Below are positions 28,761-36,924 of a stretch of 64,000 bases of DNA, piece after piece; position 1 is the first letter of the stretch, and every line of letters starts with the position of its first letter. Origin of the DNA: an uncultured Legionella sp. (lineage in GTDB: Bacteria; Pseudomonadota; Gammaproteobacteria; Legionellales; Legionellaceae). Both the position numbers and the translations under genes were made by a program. The stretch covers positions 62,001 to 126,000 of the forward strand of contig CABHON010000017.1 in assembly GCA_902168255.1 (NCBI GenBank). Reading direction: 5' to 3'. The notes beneath the pieces were generated by a model. It was not told the DNA's origin. It searched no databases and saw only the letters and a list, made by a program, of their open reading frames with translations.

Positions 28761-29408
28761 ATGAAAAAAATATCTTTATCATCTATTCGTCGTGAATATG
28801 GTACACGTATTTTGCTCGAAGAACATTTACCCTCTAATCCTATTGAATATTTTAAACAATGGTTCGATGAAATGGTGGCTGAAGAACTTGTTGATCCTAC
28901 AGCAATGACGCTGGCTACGGTAGATGCTTCTGGTATGCCCGATGCACGAATTGTTTTATTGAAAGGGATTATTGATGATCAATTCGTGTTTTATACCCAT
29001 TACGATAGCGCTAAAGGAAAAGAGTTAGCGGCTAATCCTCATGCTGCCTTAAATTTTTTTTGGAGAAGCAGCTCACGACAAGTGAGGGTAAGAGGAAAAG
29101 TTCACAAAGTACCTCAAGAAATGTCGGATGAATATTTTGCGTCTCGCCCTCGTTCGAGCCAGTTGACCTCAATAGCTTCACATCAAAGTCAGGTATTAAC
29201 CAATCGAAAAGTATTAGAAGATCGTATTGCTGCCCTTTCTACGCAATATCCTTCTGATCAACCTGTACCTCGCCCACAAGAATGGGGGGGCTATGCGGTT
29301 GTTCCAGTAGAAATTGAATTTTGGCAAGGCCGTGATAATCGAATACATGATAGAATTCGTTATAGAAAAGAAAATATGCATTGGATAGTTGAAAGACTTT
29401 CTCCTTAA
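28761..29408 (+). CDS. pdxH: Pyridoxamine 5'-phosphate oxidase
   Basis: 215 residues. An FMN enzyme that oxidises pyridoxine or pyridoxamine phosphate to pyridoxal phosphate. The FMN-binding split-barrel is complete: the ARIVLLKGI strand, FYTHYDSAKGKEL, and the C-terminal dimer domain ending EFWQGRDNRIHDR followed by the conserved RLSP. ATG follows AAGAGGTGAGG. It is divergent from the hut operon. Several neighbours (threonine-aldolase-like protein, dehydratase) use PLP, but no operon link is seen. Confidence 0.97.
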   Translation: MKKISLSSIRREYGTRILLEEHLPSNPIEYFKQWFDEMVAEELVDPTAMTLATVDASGMPDARIVLLKGIIDDQFVFYTHYDSAKGKELAANPHAALNFFWRSSSRQVRVRGKVHKVPQEMSDEYFASRPRSSQLTSIASHQSQVLTNRKVLEDRIAALSTQYPSDQPVPRPQEWGGYAVVPVEIEFWQGRDNRIHDRIRYRKENMHWIVERLSP

Positions 29409-29466
29409 TGTATACTCTGCGCGATTAAATTCTGGGATTAAGGCACGAAAATTTACTTAAATCCCA

Positions 29467-30954
29467 TTGGCGTCTATTCTATTATTTTATATCGCGTTTT
29501 TTATTATGCTACTTTCTTTTTATACGTCTTTATTTGCGCAAGATGAAACAACTGAGGTAAAGGTAATGCTTCAAAAATTTGGCCTTGTTACTCAAAATGC
29601 CCAGGAATTTGCTGAAGTGATTATTCAAATCAAACGACAAATTTCTGTGTTAGATGCTTGTTCTTTTGACGAAATAAATGATGCACTTGTAGAATTTAAT
29701 CAAAAATTTGATCACACTGCATTGGCATCACCATTCGATGAGCATGATGAGGGTGCTTCACATTTAAAAAGTAATATAGTAAGAGCCTTTTCTGATGTTC
29801 GTGAGGAAATGAATAAAAATCGGGTAGATTTGCAGTTAACTTATCATAATTCCGGGCATTCAGCCGAAATGTTTTTTGACACTTTTCAAGCATGTTCAGT
29901 AGCAAAAACCTCATTACCCATTCATTTGTTCATGCCGCTTTGTGCCCTTTATCATGATGTGATTTTCAGAAATTCCCGCATAAAAGATGAAAAAAATAGT
30001 GCTGCAGCATTAAAGACATTTTTACAACCCGTTTTGGAGAAGCTATCCCCACATAATCAAGATATTATTGGTAAGCTAATTGATGTTTTGATTGTGGGAG
30101 GAACAACACCATTGCTACTAAATTCGGTTCCTTCAAATAAAAAAAATCAACCGATGCAAAAAACTGTTTTTGAAATGGTGGAATTGTTCAATGAGCGAAA
30201 AATGGCTAAGAGAAATTGGTCTTGTACCTCGGGATCTGCTGTTTCACCACAAGTATTGCCTATGAAAATACTGCTTCAGGATATGCTTAAAACAATGGCA
30301 ATATTGGATGTTCAACGTACATCAATATCAATACTTCATCAGCCCAATAATAATTTCTATTCAAATCAATCTGCTTCTACTGGAGATTGGAATATTATCG
30401 AGAAAGCATTGAAGAGTGAATTTACCCTAAGCCAAAAGAAAAAAATTGGACAAAATTTTCGCGTAATGGCTGAATTTATTTTACTCAATGAAAAAGATAA
30501 AAACAGTATAATTTACCAATGGGCTAATGTTTTATACCTTATTCAATCAGGTAACCCACCTAGAAATTGGGAAATACCAACAGCGCTTATCCCTCTGATT
30601 GCAAAAAGAATTAAAGGGGAAATAAGTTTTGCTAGCAGAATGAATAATACAGTATGTTCTTATGAAAGTATGACTACCTCATATTTCAATTACCCTTTTG
30701 AAAATACCTGGAACGAGCATATAAAAATTTTGGAAAAACTGCATCAATACCTTACAGATGAAAGCATTAATGTGGGAAATAAAATACCGTTCATTAAAGC
30801 ATTAACGCGTGTGAGTATAGAGCAAGATGGCAAAAATATTTCTATGACACAAATTCTAGCAGCATGTGATCAACTCGAAAATATAAACCATTCTTGGCAA
30901 ACTTACATATCGCTTTCGGAAAGTTCTGATAATACTGTTCCTTTGTATGTTTAG
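29467..30954 (+). CDS. HD-domain-like protein, possibly exported
   Basis: 495 residues if read from TTG at 29467. Residues 126-131 (YHNSGH) and 163-164 (YHD, in LCALYHDVIF) form an HD-type metal site like that of metal-dependent phosphohydrolases. I do not recognise the rest. Two starts compete. TTG at 29467 gives a clean signal-peptide-like start (hydrophobic to residue 24, then AQDE) but has no ribosome site. ATG at 29566 has GAGG at 29554 with eight-base spacing and gives a 462-residue cytoplasmic protein. The second has the better translation signal, the first makes better sense of the hydrophobic codons. HD proteins of this sort act on nucleotides or cyclic nucleotides; substrate unknown. 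Confidence 0.6.
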   Translation: MASILLFYIAFFIMLLSFYTSLFAQDETTEVKVMLQKFGLVTQNAQEFAEVIIQIKRQISVLDACSFDEINDALVEFNQKFDHTALASPFDEHDEGASHLKSNIVRAFSDVREEMNKNRVDLQLTYHNSGHSAEMFFDTFQACSVAKTSLPIHLFMPLCALYHDVIFRNSRIKDEKNSAAALKTFLQPVLEKLSPHNQDIIGKLIDVLIVGGTTPLLLNSVPSNKKNQPMQKTVFEMVELFNERKMAKRNWSCTSGSAVSPQVLPMKILLQDMLKTMAILDVQRTSISILHQPNNNFYSNQSASTGDWNIIEKALKSEFTLSQKKKIGQNFRVMAEFILLNEKDKNSIIYQWANVLYLIQSGNPPRNWEIPTALIPLIAKRIKGEISFASRMNNTVCSYESMTTSYFNYPFENTWNEHIKILEKLHQYLTDESINVGNKIPFIKALTRVSIEQDGKNISMTQILAACDQLENINHSWQTYISLSESSDNTVPLYV

Positions 30955-31025
30955 GTAATCTGAGGTGTGTATATCCCCTGTGTCATTGCAATGACGATTC
31001 GTAGCGTAACTGAGGCTAACTAGTG

Positions 31026-31523
31026 TTAGCTCTCTTCGTTATTTTCTATAAAGAACCCTTCTGCTTGAAGTAATTGCTGAACTAAGGAAGAAAGTGAAGA
31101 ATCAGAGAAGGAGCTAAGAACTATATTTTTTTGAGTTGTTGCTGCTTTAGTAGCTGCTACGCCTATTTTTGCTATTTCTATTGATGAAAATGGATGCTCT
31201 ATTTTCAATTGAATTGCAATTTTTTTCTCGGAAAGAATAACACGAAGACAATTTTTAGTAGAAATAAACCCTATTTTAGGGCTACCTACTAAATCTATTT
31301 CGACGGGAACGTGGGCAGACAATAAATTATTTTGAAATCTTTCTTTAAAATCTTCATGTAAAGTAGTTGAGGATATAAATATTACACCTGTAGGTTCAAA
31401 TTCTATTGAATTGCGATGGGTAGCGAGTGCAAAGGCATCTTGGGCAGGTGCTTGTTTCAATTTATCAATATAATTTCTTAATATATTGTGCGGGGCGGCA
31501 CTATTTTTTATAATATTTTTCAT
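31026..31523 (-). CDS. Unknown 165-residue protein
   Basis: No family recognised. Soluble, Ala/Ser/Lys-rich, with no signal peptide. The start ATG at 31523 is preceded by gatgagg. It is convergent with the HD-like gene, and the region between holds a small hairpin (GCTAAC-tagt-GTTAGC) at its stop codon. Its own upstream side holds a long inverted repeat shared with the nadA promoter. Likely a real gene from the ribosome site and even codon use, but nothing can be said of its role. Confidence 0.5.
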   Translation of the reverse strand: MKNIIKNSAAPHNILRNYIDKLKQAPAQDAFALATHRNSIEFEPTGVIFISSTTLHEDFKERFQNNLLSAHVPVEIDLVGSPKIGFISTKNCLRVILSEKKIAIQLKIEHPFSSIEIAKIGVAATKAATTQKNIVLSSFSDSSLSSLVQQLLQAEGFFIENNEES

Positions 31524-31626
31524 AAAAACCTCATCATCTATGGTAGAATGTAACGTGATTTATGATTTTTTACAAATATGGACAAAATAGGTTCTGTTCG
31601 GCTAATCTACCCGAAATTTTATTACC

Positions 31627-31753
31627 TATAGTGGTTTAAAATTTAATTGACTATTGATTTCCAGAAACGGCCATCCCTGGCCTCGCGCTACCTTCGTCCG
31701 AGTTCGCGACGTTCTTTCAATCAATAGTCAATTAAATTTTAACTTACTATAAT
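31627..31753. repeat. Long inverted repeat carrying the nadA promoter
   Basis: A 24-base arm at 31636-31659 (ttaaaatttaattgactatt, then gatt) is perfectly inverted at 31719-31742, with a 59-base loop. Similar but imperfect outer bases extend each arm to about 34 bases (tatagtgg against cttactata). TAGTCA (31725-31730), 17 bases, and TATAAT (31748-31753) make a plausible promoter for nadA at the right edge. The left edge could give a mirrored promoter for the gene ending at 31026. Confidence 0.6.
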
Positions 31754-31769
31754 TGAAAACGAGATATTT

Positions 31770-33134
31770 ATGAGCACCTCTTTATCAACCTATGAACCAC
31801 GTATGTCAAACTTGGCCATGCCGATTGATATGCCTTTATGCCAAGTAGATTACCCTCTAGATCATTATCAGACAGAATTTGCCCCTTATGCAGAAGAATA
31901 TCTTGCGTTACCAGATAGAAAAATTTCCACCATTTTAAAATGGATGACTCCCTATCTTCAAAAAGCAAAAGATCATTTCGGCGATCAATTATTATTGCTT
32001 GCCCATTATTATATGGGTGGCGAAATTGTTCAAATAATCGAACATTTTGGTGGTCAAATTGGTGATTCTTATCAATTAGCGTTAATGGCCGCACGCCAAC
32101 CCGAAAAATCAGTGATTGTAGAGTCTGCTGTGCATTTTATGGCTGAATCTATTAGCCTCCTTGCGCATGAGCATCAACGTGTTTATATTACCAATCCAAA
32201 ATCGGGTTGTACAATGGAAATGATGGCCAAAGATTATATGGTTGACCCTGCGTTGACCGATCTAAATGAGCGATATGGTAAAGAAAACATATTACCTGTG
32301 TGCTACATGAATACATCTGGCCGTATTAAGGCCATGACGGGTGCACAAGGAGGTGCGGTTTGCACCAGTTCCAATGTTAAAAAAATTTGTGAATGGGCCT
32401 TTGCACAAAATAAAAAAGTATTATTTATTCCTGATCGCTATATGGGAGAAAATGTAGCGTATTGGCTTGGCATCCCTCCGGAAGAAATTGCCTATTGGCC
32501 AGGAGGCACGGCAGGTGCTCAATATCAATTGGATCAACAAGATGCTAAAACGCTTGCGCAATTTGATCGTGCTAAATTGATTTTGTTTAGCAGTTTCTGT
32601 GCCGTACATACTTATTATGAGCCTTATATGGTTGAATATTGGAAGCAACAAGGTTTTACCACTATTGTGCATCCTGAGTGTATGAATAGCGTTGTACGCA
32701 TTGCTGATGAAGCGGGATCAACTGCTTTCATTTGGGATTTTATTGCTAAAAATAAAAACCCAGCTGGAAAATATGCTGTTGGAACTGAAAATCATATGGT
32801 GGATAATTTAAAGCGGTATGCCACGACCTTAAATGCCTCTGGCCAATCTATTCAGATTGTAAATTTAGCCGAAGCACCCCTCCCAGAAAGTAAAAAAACC
32901 ATGGGATGTGGTTGTGCAACGATGTCCCGTAATGATCCACCGCATCTTGTCGCTTTGTTGGATTTATTACGCCAAGGTAAAACATTAGACTATAACCTTG
33001 TACAACCCGGTGATATTGTGGATGAATTTTCAGGTAAACGTTTGCGTTTAAATAAAGAAAAACAAGAGTGGATTAAAGAAAATGCCAAAAAATCACTCGA
33101 AAAAATGATTGAAATTACTGAGGCGACAAAATAA
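31770..33134 (+). CDS. nadA: Quinolinate synthase A
   Basis: 454 residues, longer than the common form of about 350 because of an N-terminal extension. It condenses iminoaspartate with dihydroxyacetone phosphate to quinolinate for NAD synthesis and carries a [4Fe-4S] cluster. Cysteine motifs likely to bind the cluster or sit near it are visible: SGCTMEM, SSFCAVH, HPECMN and GCGCATM. LLAHYYMGGEI is the family's substrate-site start. nadB and nadC are not in this window. The stop overlaps the ubiK start (TAATG). Confidence 0.95.
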   Translation: MSTSLSTYEPRMSNLAMPIDMPLCQVDYPLDHYQTEFAPYAEEYLALPDRKISTILKWMTPYLQKAKDHFGDQLLLLAHYYMGGEIVQIIEHFGGQIGDSYQLALMAARQPEKSVIVESAVHFMAESISLLAHEHQRVYITNPKSGCTMEMMAKDYMVDPALTDLNERYGKENILPVCYMNTSGRIKAMTGAQGGAVCTSSNVKKICEWAFAQNKKVLFIPDRYMGENVAYWLGIPPEEIAYWPGGTAGAQYQLDQQDAKTLAQFDRAKLILFSSFCAVHTYYEPYMVEYWKQQGFTTIVHPECMNSVVRIADEAGSTAFIWDFIAKNKNPAGKYAVGTENHMVDNLKRYATTLNASGQSIQIVNLAEAPLPESKKTMGCGCATMSRNDPPHLVALLDLLRQGKTLDYNLVQPGDIVDEFSGKRLRLNKEKQEWIKENAKKSLEKMIEITEATK

Positions 33135-33370
33135 TGATTACAGATTTATTTGATAAATTAACACAGCAAATTTTGGATGTTTTACCGGATTCTGTCCAGC
33201 AGGTAAACAAAGATGTACGTGGAGAATTAAAAGCCTTAATTTCTGCTTCGTTTAGTCGATTAGATTTGGTAACTCGGGAAGAATTTGATATACAAACCAA
33301 AGTATTGCAAGCAACGCGAGCACGCGTAGAGGCACTGGAAAAACTATTGGCAGAGCAGGGTAAGAAATAA
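33134..33370 (+). CDS. ubiK: Ubiquinone biosynthesis accessory factor UbiK (YqiC/BMFP family)
   Basis: 78 residues with an amphipathic N terminus and a C-terminal coiled coil (LEKLLAEQ). It matches the YqiC/UbiK family, which assists ubiquinone synthesis complexes. The one-base overlap with nadA (TAATG) shows co-translation. The next plus-strand gene is comM, an order common in gammaproteobacteria. Confidence 0.88.
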   Translation: MITDLFDKLTQQILDVLPDSVQQVNKDVRGELKALISASFSRLDLVTREEFDIQTKVLQATRARVEALEKLLAEQGKK

Positions 33371-33373
33371 ATA

Positions 33374-33520
33374 CTACGTAAAAAATTTGATATAATACTC
33401 AATCGCAGGATCAAGAACGCGATAGTTATCCTGGCTGTAATGGATAAGATCTTTTTCTGTTAATACATCCACCGCAAAGTGAATTTCATAAGGAAAATTA
33501 TAAATAAGCAAGATAATTAT
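33374..33520 (-). pseudogene. C-terminal remnant of an ORF, probably an AAA-type ATPase
   Basis: On the minus strand about 48 codons remain open, ending in a TAG (33374-33376). The readable part (NFPYEIHFAVDVL, then DNYRVLDPAIEYYIKFFT) looks like the end of a longer protein. 'YxVxDPxxEYYI' endings are usual in some prokaryotic AAA ATPases with a winged-helix tail. A TGA lies directly upstream and no start codon fits, so it is a relic. Tandem operator-like palindromes sit at its upstream edge. The family is a guess; the reading as a relic is better supported. Confidence 0.4.
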
Positions 33521-33550
33521 TCACCAGAAGGTGATTCACCTTTTGGTGAA
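33520..33550. promoter_or_regulatory. Tandem operator-like palindromes TTCACC-N4-GGTGA(A)
   Basis: TTCACC-AGAA-GGTGAT at 33520-33535 and TTCACC-TTTT-GGTGAA at 33535-33550 lie head to tail. The join is itself palindromic (GGTGATTCACC), so all four half-sites are alike. This is the usual look of a dimeric repressor site. It sits between the decayed minus-strand ORF and comM, 74 bases before the comM start. Confidence 0.5.
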
Positions 33551-33623
33551 TAAAATAGTCTATTGAAAACACATATAAAAATGCGGATAATAAAAACTAT
33601 TTTCCAACTTCAGGAGTCCTTAC

Positions 33624-35144
33624 ATGCCTCTCGCTATTCTCAAAAGCCGTACCAATGTTGGCGTTCACGCTTATTCTATTACCGTTGAAGCTCATGTTTC
33701 CAATGGTTTACCTCGTTTTTCAATTGTCGGTTTACCTGAAACGCTTATCAAAGAAAGTGCCGATCGCGTGCGAAGTGCTATTATCAATAGTAATTTTGAA
33801 TTCCCTGCTCGACGCATTACCATTAATTTAGGTCCCGCGGATTTACCCAAATTTGGTAGTGGGTTTGATTTGCCCATTGCACTGGCTATTCTCATTGCTT
33901 CGGAGCAACTATCTGTTGCTTCCGAAATGCTAAATCATTACGAATTTGTGGGTGAGCTGACATTATCCGGCTCTTTGCGTGGGATTAAAGGGGTTTTACC
34001 TATGTTATTGGCTTGTCATAAGAATCAGCAAGCATGTCTTTTACCAAAAGAAAATAGTACAGAAGCAGGATTGATTGAAGGAGGAGAATATTATGCAGCA
34101 ACACATTTATTAGACGTTTGTTCACATTTGTCTGGCAGAAAAAGAATTCCATTGGTGGAAACATCCTTTCCCTCTTCTGAGTTGCATTATTCCATGGATT
34201 TATCTGAAGTGAAAAGCCAATTTCATGCAAAACGTGCTTTGGAAGTGGCTGCTGCGGGTGGCCATAGTTTATTAATGACAGGCCCACCGGGGACAGGAAA
34301 GACGATGTTGGCCAGCCGCTTTCTTACCTTGCTGCCTCCTTTGTCCATTCCTCAAGCCTTGGAAGTGGCCTGTCTTCAATCTATCCGAGGAATGCCATTT
34401 AACAAAGAATGTTGGCAACAACGCGCTTTTCGTGCACCGCATCATACAAGCTCTGCTATTGCTTTAGTGGGAGGCGGAAGTCCCCCAAAGCCAGGTGAAA
34501 TTTCTCTTGCCCATCATGGTGTTTTATTTTTAGATGAATTGCCAGAATTTAGCCGTCATACATTAGATACCCTTAGGGAACCGTTAGAGGCAGGTTATAT
34601 TACCATTGCACGGGCCGCTCACCACGCGCAATATCCGGCAAAATTTCAACTTATTTGTGCGATGAATCCCTGTCCCTGTGGGCATTGGGGAAATCCCAAT
34701 GAACAATGTCGATGTTCGCCTACACAAATACGCAACTATCGTAATAGGCTTTCAGGTCCTTTTCTAGATCGCATTGATTTGCATATTCAAGTGCCGGCAT
34801 TAAAAAAAGAGATATTAACCACAACTGACATGCTACCACCTGAAACCAGTGCTACGATTAGGGCACGGGTAATAATCGCACAAAAAAAACAACAGGAAAG
34901 ACAAGGAAAAAATAATGCCTCCCTTAGTGGGGAACCACTAGAAAAATATTGTGTATTAGGCACGAAAGAAACACAGTTAGTGGATACCGCTATTCAGCGG
35001 CTTAAACTTTCTGCGCGTTCGTATCATCGTATTTTGCGTGTGGCTCGGACATTAGCTGATCTCGACAATATCGAGAATATTGGGATTAAGCATTTGTCCG
35101 AAGCATTGAGTTATAGGGAAAATTCGTTTAGTAGCAACAGTTAA
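33624..35144 (+). CDS. comM: ComM/YifB family Mg-chelatase-like AAA+ ATPase
   Basis: 506 residues. It has an N-terminal Lon-protease-like domain, then an AAA+ ATPase of the magnesium-chelatase type with Walker A GPPGTGKT at 220-227 and Walker B LFLDELPEF. A CPCGHWGNP zinc-like loop typical of the family and a C-terminal domain follow. In naturally competent bacteria ComM is a hexameric helicase that helps branch migration during integration of taken-up DNA. It follows ubiK, as in many gammaproteobacteria. Start ATG with AGGAG upstream. Confidence 0.94.
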   Translation: MPLAILKSRTNVGVHAYSITVEAHVSNGLPRFSIVGLPETLIKESADRVRSAIINSNFEFPARRITINLGPADLPKFGSGFDLPIALAILIASEQLSVASEMLNHYEFVGELTLSGSLRGIKGVLPMLLACHKNQQACLLPKENSTEAGLIEGGEYYAATHLLDVCSHLSGRKRIPLVETSFPSSELHYSMDLSEVKSQFHAKRALEVAAAGGHSLLMTGPPGTGKTMLASRFLTLLPPLSIPQALEVACLQSIRGMPFNKECWQQRAFRAPHHTSSAIALVGGGSPPKPGEISLAHHGVLFLDELPEFSRHTLDTLREPLEAGYITIARAAHHAQYPAKFQLICAMNPCPCGHWGNPNEQCRCSPTQIRNYRNRLSGPFLDRIDLHIQVPALKKEILTTTDMLPPETSATIRARVIIAQKKQQERQGKNNASLSGEPLEKYCVLGTKETQLVDTAIQRLKLSARSYHRILRVARTLADLDNIENIGIKHLSEALSYRENSFSSNS

Positions 35145-35251
35145 GGTGTCTTCTCGTAGCATTTACTTCAGAGCATTGTTGTTCTCGCTGACTGGCTTCT
35201 TCTATAGAATCATGAGATACTTTTGATGGTTAACTTTTTTAAGGTTTAATT

Positions 35252-36718
35252 ATGCAACCCACATTAACTTATTTAGGCGTGTTTGTTCTTATCTTGATCC
35301 CCTTCCTTATTTTGCTAGGTATTTGGGATATTTTTCAAAAAAAACATTCTATCTTAAGAACTTTTCCAGTAATAGGGCATATTCGTTATATTGCTGAAGA
35401 TTTGGGTGTTTTCTTAAGAAGTTATTTTTATGCTCGAGATCGAGAAGAGTTGCCATTTAACCGTGCGCAACGTTCATGGGTTTACGAAGCAGCTAAAAAC
35501 GTCAGTACTGAAGTGGGGTTTGGTTCTACGAGAGATTTAAAACCGTTGGGATCAATCTATTTCGTTGATGCACCTTTTCCTGTGTTGGGACAAGATGTGG
35601 TTGAACCGAGAGAAATTGTTATTGGACCACACTGTCCTAACCCTTATACAGCTAAGTCAGTGATTAATATTTCTGCCATGAGTTATGGTGCATTATCAGA
35701 AAATGCCATTACTGCCTTATCACATGGGGCAAAAATGGCGGGATGTTGGTTAAACACAGGCGAAGGTGGTGTTTCTTCTTATCATTTGTCTGGTGGATGT
35801 GACATCGTTGCGCAAATTGGTACGGCTAAATATGGTTATCGTGATGAAGAAGGCAATCTTTCAGAAGAAAAGTTGAAAAAAATTGCAGAATTACCCCAAG
35901 TTAAAATGATTGAGGTAAAACTCAGTCAAGGAGCGAAACCAGGTAAAGGTGGTATCCTTCCTGGTATCAAAGTAAATGAAGAAGTAGCGGCTATTCGAGG
36001 TATTCCAGTTGGAAAAGATTCTATTAGCCCAAATCGCCATATAGATATTGGTAATTCATCTGAGCTGTTGGACTTTATTCATCGAGTACGTACTGTCAGC
36101 CAAAAACCAACAGGATTTAAAACCGTCCTTGGAGACTATGCTTGGTTGGATGATTTATTCAGCGAAATTCTTAAAAGAGGAATAGAATCGGCGCCTGATT
36201 TTATTACGTTGGATGGTGCTGAAGGGGGAACTGGGGCTGCTCCGGCTACATTAGTGGATTACATGGGATTGCCTATTACGGAAAGTTTGCCAGTATTAGT
36301 TGATAAATTATATGAATACGGGTTACGTGATCGCATCAAAGTAATGGCTTCTGGAAAACTAGTTACACCTGACATGGTGGCTTGGGCATTGTGTGTGGGT
36401 GCTGATTTTGTGAATTCAGCACGTGGGTTTTTATTTTCATTAGGATGTATTCAAGCATTAAAATGCCATACGAACAAATGTCCATCAGGGGTAGCAACGC
36501 ATAATTCATGGTTAATGCGTGGGTTAGATCCTACCGAGAAGAGTGTCCGGGTTTATCATTATGTTAAAAACCTTGAATATGAATTAGGTATTATTTGTCA
36601 CTCATGTGGTGTAGAAGAACCTAGGGAGTTAACGCGCCATCATGTTCGGAGCGTTACACAAAATGGTACATCGGTTTCATTAGCTGAGATTTATCCTTAC
36701 AAAGAAAAGGTACATTAA
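35252..36718 (+). CDS. FMN-binding glutamate-synthase-like membrane protein
   Basis: 488 residues. An N-terminal membrane segment (about 7-27) is followed by a region with RAQRSWVYEAAKN and then the FMN-binding barrel of glutamate synthase large subunits: GEGGVSSYHLSGG, KLSQGAKPGKGGILPG, DGAEGGTGAAP. CHTNKCPSGVATH carries cysteines as in GOGAT iron-sulphur sites. It lacks the glutaminase domain, so it is not a full glutamate synthase. These stand-alone proteins (the 'FMN-binding glutamate synthase family') have no agreed function. Followed after two bases by a small membrane protein, likely its partner. Confidence 0.85.
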   Translation: MQPTLTYLGVFVLILIPFLILLGIWDIFQKKHSILRTFPVIGHIRYIAEDLGVFLRSYFYARDREELPFNRAQRSWVYEAAKNVSTEVGFGSTRDLKPLGSIYFVDAPFPVLGQDVVEPREIVIGPHCPNPYTAKSVINISAMSYGALSENAITALSHGAKMAGCWLNTGEGGVSSYHLSGGCDIVAQIGTAKYGYRDEEGNLSEEKLKKIAELPQVKMIEVKLSQGAKPGKGGILPGIKVNEEVAAIRGIPVGKDSISPNRHIDIGNSSELLDFIHRVRTVSQKPTGFKTVLGDYAWLDDLFSEILKRGIESAPDFITLDGAEGGTGAAPATLVDYMGLPITESLPVLVDKLYEYGLRDRIKVMASGKLVTPDMVAWALCVGADFVNSARGFLFSLGCIQALKCHTNKCPSGVATHNSWLMRGLDPTEKSVRVYHYVKNLEYELGIICHSCGVEEPRELTRHHVRSVTQNGTSVSLAEIYPYKEKVH

Positions 36719-36720
36719 TC

Positions 36721-36915
36721 ATGGAGACTTTTTGGCAAATATTGGCATTAGTTGGCGCAGGATTACTCATTTGGTACATGATTCGTACCATTCGTTCTCA
36801 ACCAGAAGTATTTTCTAAACAAATGTTTAGCAAAAGCTTCTATACTATGGGAATCTTGGCGGTTATTTTAATTGCGTTTATCGCCCTTTGTATTTTTATT
36901 CTTCGCTCATCATGA
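36721..36915 (+). CDS. Small two-segment membrane protein
   Basis: 64 residues with two hydrophobic helices (about 5-23 and 45-62) and a short basic loop between them. It is two bases after the glutamate-synthase-like gene and nine before opdA, so it is surely in the same operon. Family unknown to me; it could anchor or assist the flavoprotein. Confidence 0.7.
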   Translation: METFWQILALVGAGLLIWYMIRTIRSQPEVFSKQMFSKSFYTMGILAVILIAFIALCIFILRSS

Positions 36916-36924
36916 GGTGTTAAT

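Noticed and set aside
33520-33550. Rho-independent terminator
   Set aside because: The stems are strong, but no T run follows on either side and the half-sites are repeated in tandem, which fits an operator better.
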